Origin: Albula goreensis
Taxonomy: Eukaryota; Chordata; Actinopteri; Albuliformes; Albulidae
Direction: 5' to 3'
Length of the DNA: 64,000 bases
Assembly: GCA_022829145.1 (NCBI GenBank)
Contig: CM040749.1
Span: 20,235,987 to 20,299,986, forward strand
The notes under the pieces are model-generated. The model made no database searches. It was not told the origin of the DNA and worked only from the letters and a program-made list of their open reading frames with translations. Made by a program: the position numbers and the translations under genes. Below, in pieces: positions 24,151 through 36,743 of the stretch. Numbering within the stretch: position 1 is the first letter of the stretch; each line of letters begins with the position of its first letter.

Positions 24151-24917
24151 CTTTTTAGTGCCCTGCCTGCTCTCTGCCGTTTGTGTGAATCTGCAAGCCC
24201 CCCCCCCCCCCCCACACCCTTACCCCCTGCAACACCTCCCCCTCCTCTCAGAACCAGCCTCCCCCTCGCTCAGCGCCTGTATGCTCACTGTCCCGAAACA
24301 TGATGAGCCATTCTGCCCTGTGGGAATTTCTCCTCCCAGCCAGCACTGGCTACATCTGTGTCTGTCAGTGAAGGCAGCAGCAGCAGCAGCAGCGGCAGCA
24401 GTAGCGCGTGAATCCTGGCTGCTCTCGCTCTCTCTCTTCCTGCGCGCTCTAACTTCGGTACAGAGGGGGGATGATCGCTGCCTGCCTGATCATAGGAAAC
24501 TTGCGCTCCCCTGCGCACACTCTTCACTCTGGGACCTCTAACCTTCCCTGTACCACAGCACAAAGCAAGCGATGGATCAGCCCGCCACTTATAAGCACTT
24601 TTCTTTTTTTCTGCCTAAAGTGTTTGCTGCTCTGTCTCTTTTCCAGCACAGAGATTAATCCAATCATTTTTTGTCATGGTTCACAAGACTCCTGCTTTTG
24701 ACTTCTTCCCTGTTCCACCCCTTTTAATGAGGATGGGTTCTGAGTCCTGTGAAGGCATGAGAGGAGAAAGCGAGGGGTTCCGATCAGTTTCTGTTTAGTT
24801 TGGACTCTGCAGCCCTGAATTGAAGGAAATTGCATGAGGAATAAAGGTGAACCCTTAGCACCTGTCTTCACAGGGGAAGAGGAGGCTGTCTAATGCTGCT
24901 GTTGGAACTTGTCCATT
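24150..24917 (+). promoter_or_regulatory. Candidate promoter and 5' UTR exon, possibly of chrm5
   Basis: This is the only clearly GC-richer, pyrimidine-tract-rich island in the first 40 kb. It holds a run of about 17 C (24199-24215), a CT-rich block, a (GCA)n run (about 24373-24400), a CTTATAAG TATA-like site (24588-24595) and a good splice donor, CATT|GTGAGTAT, with the exon ending at 24917 (an alternative AAAG|GTGAAC ends at 24846). chrm5 has its coding exon preceded by a strong 3' splice site at 40520, so an upstream untranslated exon must exist; this island on the same strand is the best candidate visible. The 127-codon frame at 24158-24541 is probably chance because it reads through the homopolymers. 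No transcript evidence is available. Confidence 0.4.
24373..24401. repeat. (GCA)n trinucleotide repeat
   Basis: Six to seven GCA units with one GCG interruption and a trailing GCAGTAGCG, inside the GC-rich candidate exon. A frame through it encodes a poly-alanine run, but I do not regard that frame as a gene. Confidence 0.85.
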
Positions 24918-27900
24918 GTGAGTATGTCATTCTTTTCTGCTTTGCCTTGTTGTCTCAGGGATGTGAAACGGTGGTGATTTCACCGTGATGCTTTTAACGT
25001 ATGCTGGCTATATCAAGCTGAACAAAACCTGCAAGGGGGGCATACAGCCATGCGTCTGAGAGATGTGTTCATGCATTTTTAATGCTTCCTTTTAACTTAA
25101 TGAAAGGTACCAGATGTTTCCAACTGCCGAGTGAGCAAAAGAAAGTTACAGACAAAAGAGCAGTAGAGCAATGCTTACTCTAAAAACAGTACCCTATATA
25201 ATCTTCCATCTCTCAAAAGACAGATCCCTCTACATTCCTCATTTATACTTAACAAATCCATGCAAACAATAAGTTAAAAACAATCCATGCTAACAGTAAG
25301 TAAGAGCCAAGGTCAAACAGAGTACCCCTCCTAGTAACCCGTAAATTTTCTTTCCAAAGACTGCAATTATACCCAGGCCACCACAATATGTGCTTTGGAA
25401 ATAAAGGACCGCAACCAGAAGTCAATCATTTCCTCACCTGATTGTGCCCCTTGTTACACTAATGAAACGTAACAAATCCGTGGGGAAGGGGGTCTGGCCT
25501 CCATATCTGCATGCGTCTGTAGCAGAGGTGCCTCTACCTTAGATACCCCAATGCTTTAAGAGAGTCACACATCATCTCTTCTGCATTCTTTTCTTTTACT
25601 CCACAAACCAGAACAACCACGGTTCTACTTTTTCTTTATGGGATTGAAAGGTGTTTTGTGTGCATAATGTTAATTAGAGTAGGCTGGCAATATGTGCACA
25701 GTAATTATTCAGTTTCAGCAACAATCTACTGCATTGCTATTGTATCAGTAAACAAGAGAAATGTAAATTGCTATGATTCACTACAGGAAGCTTTTGTTCT
25801 GTGGATGCAATGATTTTTTTGATAAATTAACTTAAATAAATATATTCCACTTTGATTCTCCATCTCTTGAAGCAAACATGAAGCATATGGTGACTTGGAA
25901 TATAAAATCTTTCATCAGTGTGGCTTTTTGCTACTGACAACATAGCCTACACATGTTTGAGGAGCATTTTCACTCTTCAAAATCAATGAAAATAGATGAA
26001 AAGTAGGATGAACCTAAATGCTGATATTCTGAACTTTTCTGTAAAAAAATCATTAAAATCTGTCATTGAACAATCTCTACATAACTGCTTACAAGACAAC
26101 AAAGCAATACTTCCAATAGAACTCAATAGTCTAACAGTATAATCAAAGGACAGCAGCTTGTTATCCTGGAACTAAAGCACAATACAAACACACACAGTCC
26201 ACCAATCACAGTCTATTCATTTAATAAGCAGTGTAGACATTTACTTTTTCCAATTCCTACTTAATCAAAGGGGATTAATCATTCGAGCATGATTTTAACG
26301 AGTCCTTGCATTGCCCACAAAATTTAGTGGAGCGTTTAAGAAATGCCAATTGCTACTAGGCTCTGTAGCACTCGAGGGGTGAGTTGTCATGAAACGGAAA
26401 CAATCTGCCCTGTCCCGGGAAATTACAGAGAGTGATAATGGCAGGAGCATGGACAAAAGCAGGTGAAACTGTCGCCTGCAATTAGTAAAACACCACATCT
26501 GGCTGAATCATGAAGCCCTTCTGCTCTTAATGCACTGACTAATATGGGGGGAGGGTAGAGTAGCAAGGCAGTAAACACCAATGCCAACCACCAATCCAGT
26601 AACTCCAGGGCTGTCCAGGCTTATGGTGGCATTTCAGCACTATTTGTACTACTGCATAAGATGAAGGTGATCTTGGTGTACTGGAAATCTCGACTGACAG
26701 AAAATATATTTTTTTCTCTTAAAGCTATGATGGCCTTAAACTTAAACTCAACCATGTAAACCAAGATCAAAACAAATGTCTACATAGCCAGTTCTGTTTT
26801 GAATGTGAAAATTGAGTCATCAGCTGTTTTTCTTCATTTTTTAAATCAACCATTTCAATACTGAACAAGTGGATATTAAACAATAATAAAGTAAGCAAAC
26901 TGTTAGGGAAAGCAAAATTTTTTTTGGCTTCCAAATATGATCTTCAGAAGTGTGATCGTAAACTACTGTCAGCAAAGAAAGAAAATTAGCTGGCACAGTG
27001 AATGTATAGACAATGTTGATATTTTTGACTTTGGTGGGGTAGAAGCATGTAAAATGTAGGGAAATAATTTACTATGATTAGTAATCCTAGCTGATAGCCG
27101 CAGCAGCTCATAAACACAGCATGAGACAGAACATCGGTCATTGGACATGATGTTTGGGGTGGGAGTATGAGTTTGGATTCATTTGTCCAAAAAAAGGGTT
27201 CTTGGGTGCAGGCAGAAACCTTTTTGTGATTAAGCACAGCGTGGAGGGTTCTCTGTAAAGCTCAAAAGGTGCAGGGGACACTGACATACTCCAACCGGAA
27301 GGGAATGAAGACATCTAGTACACATTAGGGATTATGTGACACCCTGATCTAGACAGGAGCGGTTTAAAGTCTATGAGTTAGCATATAGAGGAAAATGAGG
27401 AAAAAGCCATTCACTATAACCCCAGCCATCGTCTGTCTGCTGGCCAGCTTTAATGCTACTGAGCCCTCTAAACCCCCGCATCTCTCCTCACCCACACAGT
27501 AATCCTCTCTCAATCTGGGAGGACAGATGTAGCAAACAGTACAAGTGGATGATTATCCATTATCATACTGTAGAGGACAATGCTATTATAATATCAAGAT
27601 TGTTTACAATCCTAAATACAGACATGTTTTCTGATGCTTTTAATGTTGAAAAATTAAAATCATTACGAGAGAGCCATTACATGAAATAAACAAATAAAAT
27701 ATCACATGGTTTAGTAATCTTTACATATTATTCATATGCTTAAAAGATTCCTTAATATTTGAAATCTGCAACGCTTAAATGTAAACCTGACATATGCACA
27801 CAATGGATTTTACCAGAAAAAAACAAATCCAGCAGAATTTATGCACCTTGCAATGGAGGATCAACAGTTGAACTCACAGACCTCAGATCACAGAGGAATA

Positions 27901-28065
27901 CCCTTTCTTTGGAGTATGCGCCTTCAGTGTAGGCCAGTGTATTGAAAGGTAGCATGATGGGAGGGTTGTTTTAATGGTCCACAGGACTGCTTCCAGAACT
28001 GTGGTTCTCCAGTGTATGGTACTGCAGCAATGCTGTACACAGAGCAGAGGCAGGCAATGACGAGT
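24918..28065 (+). other. Presumed chrm5 5' UTR intron, first part
   Basis: No coding exon is seen. A tandem-like duplication with ATCCATGC(A/T)AACA(A/G)TAAG units lies at about 25256-25303. The whole 24918-40520 interval is treated as one intron only if the candidate exon at 24.9 kb is right. Confidence 0.35.
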
Positions 28066-28481
28066 CTCGCCATCCTTTACGAATGTGCTGTACTTCTGCC
28101 CTCCCAGGGCACATATGTGAGGGAGGGGTGCTACAGGTGAGGCTGTTTGGGAGGTCAGTGGGCTGCTGGGGCTGAAGGTGAAGGTGCAGTCATCTCTTTG
28201 TCATTGTCACTTTCAGCTTGACTGACCAGATTATGTTCACATCGCTGAACTTAGTTCCTCCACAGACTCTGGGAATCACACATACACACAAACGCAAATA
28301 CAAAAACACACATACACATGTATGCACACATACATATCTATGTACGTGTGTGTGATTGTGTAGTGATGTAATGAGTAGTTTTGTGCATGTGTGCATACAT
28401 GTGCATGCATGTTTTTGCATTTGCGTTTGTGTGTATGTGTGATTCCCTCGCCATCCATTACGAATGTACTGTACCTCTACC
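28066..28481. repeat. CA/TG hairpin with a flanking 35-bp direct repeat
   Basis: Two arms, 28271-28336 and 28382-28447, are inverted copies of each other with few mismatches; the outer ends are GGGAATCACACATAC and GTATGTGTGATTCCC. They enclose a loop of about 45 bases. A separate 35-base segment starting CTCGCCATCC(T/A)TTACGAAT occurs at 28066-28100 and again at 28447-28481, starting exactly where the right arm ends, with four differences. It may be a small fold-back element or a local rearrangement at an alternating purine-pyrimidine tract. Confidence 0.75.
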
Positions 28482-31363
28482 TACACATAGATTCCTTCCT
28501 GGAATTGCAGACAGACTGGAGGGTAGCCAACTCCACACTAAGGAAGCTTTTATTCTCAACTAGTTATCAGATTCTCCTTTTGGGTTGTACCACATATGGA
28601 CCTAAGCCCACTGACCTAAGTGAAACCATATCTAGTATTTAGGAGTACAGAAGAAACACAATCTTGACTGCGTCTGAAGATGCCATTGATGATGGTCAAT
28701 AATGACAGGGACATATTCAGCTGGGGTTGTTTAAGTCCTGCAGTTTCTACATGCATGACACTCTCTTATAAAAATGTGTAGTATCTTTCTGAGATCATCA
28801 ATCATTATAGTGGCAGGTTTGCCAATTAACAGGGCTGAAATAATGAGAAAAATACCAGTTTGTGATACAGCACATCAATAAATATACCACTTAGAATTAG
28901 AACACAACATTCTTTTCTTTGTGATTATTCAACTCATTACCCAATTTCCACAATAATGGGAGGAACATCAATAGACCTGAATTAAGACCTTATTTCATTA
29001 AAATAATGAGTTACCAAAACATAATAGGTAAGCGAGTTGTCAATTGTCAATTAAAAAAAGAAAATGTCACAAGTGTTAGCTGACTGCATTAGAACAAAAG
29101 CACTTTTCTGTTGTAAAAGGAAGAGAAAGAAGAAGAGAAACCAAGATGGGGAGCTCAGGGGCAGAGTATGTATGTGCAAGTTGTGCTTGTTCAATTGGAT
29201 ACAGTGAATCAGGGACTGTTTTTTGAGAGCACCTTGACACTCAAATAACCATTTAATACTCACTGCTTTGTTCATGTTGTTCCTGGCATAGACAAGCTGA
29301 CTGCAAAAGGTCTGTCATGTCTTTCAGCCCTGTGCAATGTGCCATTGGGAGGAAACTCCTCAAATGCCTTTTAGGCTCAAATAAGACAAGGGCTTCGCAC
29401 CAACAGTCAATTTTAAAATATACAGAGCGAGGAAATCAAACTTATTTTTTCAACCTTACAGGCACCACTTTGAGAAGGTTTATTGTCCATGTTACTGGTA
29501 CACATAATTAATAAAGGTCACATCATTTGCTGTGATCATAGTTTTTATTGCTCCAAAGTGTTTCAGCACTAATAAACAGAGCAGGGGTTTTTGGCAACAA
29601 ACCACTTGAAGCAAAGTGTGTTATGACCTAAAAAGCTGGTATCCCTATAATATTGAGAGAGTAAACTGCACTACTATGCTCTTTTCAGAGAATCTAAACC
29701 AAAGTGTGTGACAAAGTTTGCAAAAGCTTTGTTTGGGCTATCAAGTGGCTTATCAGGATAGGCTCTCGTTTTTACTTCAATGATGCACCTTATAGCCTTG
29801 GTGGAATCTTGATCAGGCATGTGGCTCCCATTAGCCATAGTGTGGTGAGGGTGGAGAGGGTTTCTGTGGGCCGAGACTTCCACATGTCTCTGCTCAACAG
29901 TGACTCTTCTCACTCCCAGACACCCACAGTCTGTCCCTGTCGGCCTAATTCCACCATAGACCGGATTGCAGACCAGCAAGTGCATCATGAGGGGAAAAAG
30001 AAAGCAGTATATATTTGAGGATGGATATCATAAGAAAAAGGTGCTTTTACATGATATGTTTAAGTTTGTTTAAGTTGAATCATTCAGATGGATTATTTCT
30101 GCCCAGTTTATCAATTCAGTGTGATTGTACTAGATTGCTATGATGTGAGAAGAGAATTTTAGACAAGTCTGACCAGTTTACAATATTGCTGGGTATGTCT
30201 TTTGAACAATTGCATGCATTAGTAAGAGGCACAAAGCTAATCACAAAACTTTGGTCAAAGCAGGGCAAGACAAACTCTATTTTTAGGATTTAGATCATTC
30301 TGAAGCACATTGTAAGGCATATTTTTAGTTCATAATTTATTTCATGTAAGTTTTTTGTAGTGTGTATTTGTTGTATTAAATTTGTTCATTTTACAATTCA
30401 GATTTGACGTTTTATGGTGTACCACTGGCCACTGAGTGTGACATCAAAGCAGCTAGCTCATTAAAAGCCAGTTAAAAGAAAAGTGGAAACCATTTTAGAG
30501 CATCTCTCGTTAGCACTCAAGCCAACAAGGTCACTTTATACTTAGTACAACACAACAGTGCTTGATTTAATTTACTCTGAGAAATGGCATTATCCACTTG
30601 GGGATTTTAAACAAGCAGCCACAGCTGTAAGCTACCACTACCACCAGATCCAAGACTGCGTCACTAAGCTTTATCTTTCACAGAGACAGTGAGCACTGTT
30701 ACCACTAACAACACTTTTTTAGTGTCTAGACTGCTGAGAACCTTGGCCTGATACTACACAAAGCTTTCATTCAAAGGCCGCATAGCAACAGTGGATTAGA
30801 TCTGCAGAAATCCCTCAACCACTTGGAAGAAGTTCTAATGATGAGATACTGCAACTGACTTTTCAAAGGCAGATGAGAAAATGCAAAAAATGTATGATGA
30901 CTTTTGTTTGAATGAGTAAAACCAACTAAGTAAACCAATTAGGAAACAAATACTCCTGTAGCTGCTTCATTGAATAAGGCCACCACAGGCTTATGTTAAT
31001 ATTTCACTGTTGGAGCAACATAATGGCCATCTCAATCATTTGTGAGAAAAGCAGTTATAAAAAAGGCATTACTGTGCTTGCATTCATTCCACAGCAGGGA
31101 GAGCAGCACCTTCAGCCTGACCCCACTCCAACACCTTCAAAGACTGCACCTGCTGGTCAAGACACATCTGACTGAAGTTGAATAGAAATACAAGAACTAC
31201 ACAAAAAACTGTTATCAAGGAGACCTTTCTGCTACAGACAGCCAAGTGTAAGTAAATAAACATAGTCATAAACATTGTATTTCTAGAGAACACACACTAC
31301 AAACATCAGTGCCACTTGTAAAGCAAACATAATAACACAAGTATCACATACAATGGGATTGCT
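28482..31363 (+). other. Presumed chrm5 5' UTR intron, middle part
   Basis: No coding exon or named repeat is recognised. A pair of 104-codon frames overlapping on opposite strands (29674-29988 minus, 29704-30018 plus) lacks domain resemblance and is treated as chance. Confidence 0.35.
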
Positions 31364-31565
31364 TTGAGGAAAGAGGGAAAAAGTGGAGAGATGGAGAGGA
31401 GAAAGGCAGAGGGAGGGATAAAGTATAGGAAGGAGGGGAGAGACAACAAGACATATCAAAATAAGGTAAAAGGGAAGAAACACAAGAAGTAAAAAAAAGG
31501 GACAGAATATTAGAAAATGGAAAGAGAAGGACAGTAGAAAGAAAGTGCAGGAAGATGGCGAGAGT
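31364..31565 (+). repeat. About 200-bp strand-asymmetric polypurine tract
   Basis: The plus strand is overwhelmingly A and G, with many GGAGAG, GGGAGGGA and GAAAGAAAG blocks and few pyrimidines. Such tracts are prone to triplex (H-DNA) formation. It is low complexity rather than a clean tandem repeat. Confidence 0.8.
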
Positions 31566-34500
31566 CTATGTATTAAGTCATTTTAATGAGAAAGTGTAAT
31601 AAAAAAAATAAAACAAACTTAGCATACCTTAGCTTGCTGGTGCACTGCTAATGATTACACTAATGCTAAGAAATGCCACTGTAACAAGCTGACGGGTAAA
31701 CCGTATTTTTCTCTCCTCTACCCCCCATTGTGAGCAGAATTTCTTTTTGAGCCTCAGGCTGGTACTGTCGCTGTTAGCAATCGTGTTGTGCCAACAGAAT
31801 AGTAATGAGGCTAGGAGTTACTAAAAAGGAAAGGTCAAGAAGACTTAAGACCTATGTTGGGCAGGGTTTTCTGGAGTGTGTAGTCAAATGCCCCACATAT
31901 TAAAATCATCTCCCATGATGCTCTATTGCAGGATAATGTGATGACAGACAAGCATGTCTGAAGGCAAATTTACATCATCTTGGGCCAAGAAGCTTCCTCT
32001 AATATACAGTGACTTTCATTGTATCAGCAGTTCCCCCAAAAATGAAAGCAGTTTTCTCTAATGCAAAAAACATTCAAATATTCATTGCCAAAGTGGAATA
32101 CACTGCAGAAATGGGGCATACTTAGGAACCCTGAATATCCTTATATAAATAATTACTTATGAATAGAATTCACCCAAAATTAACTGACTGAAAAATGGAC
32201 AGTCAAGAGCTTATTTAAGGCATTTATGATAAATTATTTGGCAATGCACACATTTTAAAGAAGGGTATGATGATATGTAACACTGCTCTTTGTCCATTTG
32301 GCAAGCATCTTGTTTAAAAACACCCTTCACTCCACATATGCCTCTGGGTATTTGCTGGATGTTGTCCTAGGAAATATCAGCTGCAAAGCTACTGAGGTTC
32401 ATGGTGAGGAAGGAAAAGTTTCCCCAAACACTCAGTCAGTGCCTTAGGATGACAGTGGAACCCTGGATACTGCCAGAAACTCAAAAATTTCAAAAGAGCA
32501 CAGGTCCCACCTCGACTAGGAATTTCTTATATATCTGGACTAGAAGCCTACAGACAAAGTCTACAGTGTATTGCCAAGCAATGCAGCAATGGCAGCTATT
32601 TCCAATTTCAAAGACCCAAAAACACCATCTTTCTGCATCAACACCCAATTCCTAACATCCTCAATATTAAATGAACAATTTTATTTCAAGGGACTGCAGA
32701 CATCCTAACATAAACATAATTCAGATTCCTGATTGCATGGTTACACTAATTGGTCAGAGTAACAACTTTGACCACATTACGCCTACATCTAATTTGAAGT
32801 TCACAAGAGAATTGTGGGTTCCTGGTTTTGATGGTGAATCAGTTGCCGTGGGCAACAAACACAAAAACTCATGAATGAATCAAATGATTACAATCCTACT
32901 GCAACCCAGAAAGAAAGGATGAACATTAATACAAATCAGTGTACAATTCCTGAAGTCTGTGGGTGTAATTAACTGAGCATTTTTTAATCGACAGCAATTC
33001 ATGGTCATCAGAGTGAGCTCTGGGGCTGTTCACCATCAGTGAGCACCATCTCAGCACATGTGGTGCTGAATTTCAGCTAATGCTAAGGGCAGCAGATATA
33101 TACTGGAAACTAAAATGACATATTTGGTGTCATTTATCAAATTATCATATATTTATTCACATATGTATTCATGAGAAAAGTCACATATGATTTATCAAAC
33201 ATGGATTTATCCAAGCATTTCAGTGTGTGTGAATTAATATACATGTATCATGAGCTCCCCACTCTTGAAATAACTGAAATCTATTTGATGGTAAAGGCAT
33301 GCCTACAAAATACAAAGTCAGTACAAAAATGTTGTCACTGAGTATGATATGAACAAATATTTGTACAAGAAGGAGTACCAGTAATGCTTCAGCTTATATG
33401 AAGCAAGGCACAGTCAAAGAATGTGGTCAATCTCTGCTCAACTCAGCCCTGAAAAAGGGACATGTCACATGTGCATACTGTGCCTGCTGCCTATGGACAT
33501 TGTTATTGTCATGTAAGGCTGACCTGTTCTACTAGCTGACTATAATTGAAAACACAACTCCCTCTGTTACCCTGGAATACCCTGGATTTCAATGATTTAA
33601 CAGAGTTACAACTAAATTAACACTCCATAAACACAGGAGAGTGTACAGTCTATTGTCTACAGCTACACAGGTGGCACCACTTGGGGATAGCTCATCTCCA
33701 TTACAAGAGCATGGAAAAATACAATATATAGGAGCAAAAGGTACTTGACTAAAATCAGAAAATCTATTAACCATTGTGGAGAAAGAAGCCACGTCTAAAA
33801 TCGGGGTATTAACCCTGGTCCATAAGTGAAACAGTGTCTGCCATTGTTAGCATTGCTCAGCATTTAATGAATCAAATTAACAGTTACTTGCACAGACAAC
33901 TGTTACTCAACCTTACGCTTTGTTCCCCTTTGGTCCACCTTTTGTTACTCCCTTGTGGATCGATCTTTATGTTACCTTTAAAATCACAATAATCTCCAAA
34001 GTTGACAAATCAACAAGAAAGCAGTCATAAATACTAATGTTTCTGAAGCTGACTAGTGAAATGAGAAATAAAGCCCACAAAAGCCTCTTGAGGGATTCTG
34101 ATCTTCCCTTCCGTTCCCTTACAGAGAAACAAAGGTAAAGAAGAACAAATACACTGTACAGATGGACACCAAAGAATATTGCAAGAATAGAATAAGAATA
34201 ATTCAGTAAAATAAACTGATGTGGTGCAAGAGTATTTATCAGTCACAAATAATTCCCACTAGATACAGTTAAATGACCCCAGGACTGGAACACTACTGGA
34301 CATAAAAGAGCTGCTGTTTGTTCAGGAGGATAAGCCTACTCTGGTAAAAATGTCAACATTCATTAGAATAGGAAGACAATTCAAACAAGCCTTTGGAGTC
34401 AGCAGTCTAAAAAACACACAAATGATTTTTTTGTGTTTGTTTATCATTCCCCCAAAAGCTTAAGCACTTTCACTTTACCAGAACTGATAAGTGTCTTTGC

Positions 34501-34981
34501 CATTCAGGGACACTCTTCATCACCTCCACGGTTACAAAAAGCAAGACAGAAGACTGTCAGCTACCTCCCTGTATATGTACATACTGTTCAAAATGCACTT
34601 TCAGACAGTTATGGGTCTTGCCGTTTTTCCTTTCTTGTCCTTCCAAATGCAGATATATTTCTGTTCTCTTAACTGACCTTTGTGTACCTCTAGATGGTGC
34701 TGAAGATGAAATAATGACAACAAGAAAACAGTTTAAATATAAAAAGCTAAACTAAATGCCTTATTTGATAAATTATGTTTGAGATGCACATTTAATTGTG
34801 TTCCCTTTACCAGTATATTAGCAGGGCATTCAGCCCCACCAATCTCACATGCTGCCCTCTCTGATGGACACAGAAGTTAAAATATAATGCACTACATCAC
34901 ATGATGGTTGCATTAAGCAAAAACAACAGCAGGAGCAATTCCAAGTGAAAGCAGTTTGTTTGATTTTTAGGCCACAAAATA
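31566..34981 (+). other. Presumed chrm5 5' UTR intron, third part
   Basis: AT-rich, with only short open frames (32401-32655 plus is the longest, 84 codons) and no recognisable family. Confidence 0.35.
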
Positions 34982-36528
34982 CACTTCTGAAAAAAAAGTT
35001 TTTGCCCCTTCTTAAATTAATCTTTTATTGCATATTTCTCCCACTGCATGGTTTCAGATAATCAAAAAAAATAATATATTAGACAAGGGAAACCCAAGTA
35101 AACATAAAACATAGTTTTTACATCACTATTTCATTCACTTTTTTGAGAAAGTCACCAATTACCCATATTGCCCCTGTGAAAAAATAATTGCAGTTTTTAC
35201 AAACAGTTTTTACAGAAAAAAATCAAATTTGCCATCAAAAATTAGATATATATATATTGAACCTTACCATCAGAGAGAAGGTGTCACCCAGTGTCAGGCA
35301 CACAATGCCACGATCAAAGGAGCTCCCTTGAACAAATGAAGAAAAATGTTGTGGAGCTATATCAGTTTTGAAAGAGTTACAAAGTCATTTCTTAGGCTGT
35401 TAGACTCAAGCAAACTGCAGTGCACTACCATTACCTCCAAATGGAGAAGACTTGGAACAGTAGTGAATCTTCCCAGAAGTGGTCGACTTGCCAAAACGTC
35501 TGGCAGGGCATGTCAGCACCTCATCCAGCAAGTCTCTGAAGCCCCCAGAGAGACATCCAAAGAGCCTCAGGCCTCTCTAGCATCAGTTATGATCAGTGCC
35601 CATGACTCTACACTAAGAAGGACACTGGGCAAAATTGGGTCTCATGGAAGAGTGACATGATGGAAACCACTGCTCTCTTAGAAAAACATGAAAGCTCATC
35701 TCACATTTGCTAAAAGTACCTGGAGTATGCTTAAGTCTTTTGGGATAATATTATATGGATAGATGAGCCAAATGTGGAACTTCAGAGTGCCCAAGTCCTC
35801 CTTTGTCTAGCATAAAACAAATACAGCATTCCTCTGTAAGAACATCATCCTTACACTGAAACATGGTGGTGGCAGTGTGATGGTATGGGAATGTTTTACT
35901 GCCTCAGGACCTGGATGACTTTTAATCATTGAAGGAAATATGAATTCTGATGTATACCAGAAGATTCTTAAGGTGAATGTCCAACCATCTGTGTGTAAGC
36001 TGAAGTTGAGGCATAATTGAATGATGCAGTAGGAAAATGATCCTAAGAATACCAGCAAGTCCATAGCTGAATGACTTAAAAGAAGCTAAATTAAAGTGTT
36101 GGAGTGACCTGCACAAAGTCCTGACTTGAACCCAAAAGAGGTGCTTTGGCAGGACCTGACAAGAGCAGGTCATTCTCCAAAACCTACAAATTAAAGGAGT
36201 TCTGCAAAGATGAGTGTGCCAAGATTCCATCTCAGAGATGTGAGAGGCATATATTAAATTATAGGAAACATTTGGTTGCAGTTTTTGCCACTATGGGCAG
36301 TCCAATCTGATACTTAGTTAAGTAACTTATTCACAGGGGGAATATTTGTAATTGGGTGCCTATATCCATTAAATGAATGACATAATGATGTAAAAAACTG
36401 TGTTATGTTTGCTTGGGTTTCTGTTGTCTCATAATATATTTTATTAGATTATCAGACACCATTCAGTGAATAAAATAAGCAATGAAAGAGGAAATCAAGA
36501 AGGGGGCAAATACTTTTTCACAGCACTG
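34982..36528 (+). mobile_element. Tc1-type DNA transposon, full-length but decayed
   Basis: Inverted terminal repeats of roughly 200 bp (about 34982-35188 and 36327-36528) share blocks such as TTTGCCCC, CAGATAATC, AAACCCAAG and CCCCTGTGAA. The latter, near the inner edge, resembles the outer end, as in the IR/DR layout of fish Tc1 elements. Both ends abut a TA dinucleotide (34980-34981 and 36529-36530), the expected target duplication. Length is 1,547 bp, normal for the family. Between the repeats lies a broken transposase. The element sits in the presumed chrm5 5' intron on the same strand. Confidence 0.93.
35305..36243 (+). pseudogene. Tc1 transposase pseudogene
   Basis: The reading starts with MPRSKEL (35305), a common start for fish Tc1 transposases, but breaks almost at once. 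A 104-codon frame (35346-35660) keeps the helix-turn-helix part, including SKWRRLGTVVNLPRSGR. After its stop, catalytic-domain pieces appear in shifting frames with internal stops: a degraded segment ending in DEP (first Asp region, about 35760-35770), GGGSVMVWECFTASGPG (about 35868-35913), NDPKNTSK (second Asp region, about 36038) and DLNPKEVLWQDL (Glu region, about 36124-36160). With several frameshifts and stops it cannot encode an active enzyme. Confidence 0.92.
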
Positions 36529-36620
36529 TATAAATTCTGGCTGTACTAGGTGGATATTGGTAAGTTTTCTTATCTTCCCAGCTGGCAAAATAACAAGCAT
36601 CTTAATAAGATGCCCTTCTA

Positions 36621-36743
36621 GGTATTACATTATTGTCATTTAGCTGATGCGTCTAACCAAAGCAATGATTATGCTAACCAAGGGACAATCCCAATTACCC
36701 CAGGGGTTAAGGGCCTTGCTCAAGGGTGTCTTTGTGCAGCAGA
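36621..36743 (+). repeat. Teleost-type interspersed repeat fragment
   Basis: The segment contains TCATTTAGCTGATGCGTCT, GGACAATCCCAATTACC and GGGGTTAAGGGCCTTGCTCAA in the order seen in a very common fish interspersed repeat, usually annotated as SINE-like or MITE-like. Only a partial copy is present. The family name cannot be settled without a repeat library. Confidence 0.6.

Noticed and set aside
24158-24541. A 127-codon frame with poly-Pro and poly-Ala runs
   Set aside because: It reads through the C17 run and the GCA repeat, has no domain and overlaps another frame on the opposite strand; better explained as a GC-rich promoter or untranslated exon.
29674-30018. Two 104-codon frames on opposite strands
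   Set aside because: Mutually overlapping, no family resemblance, no splice or promoter context; chance open frames.
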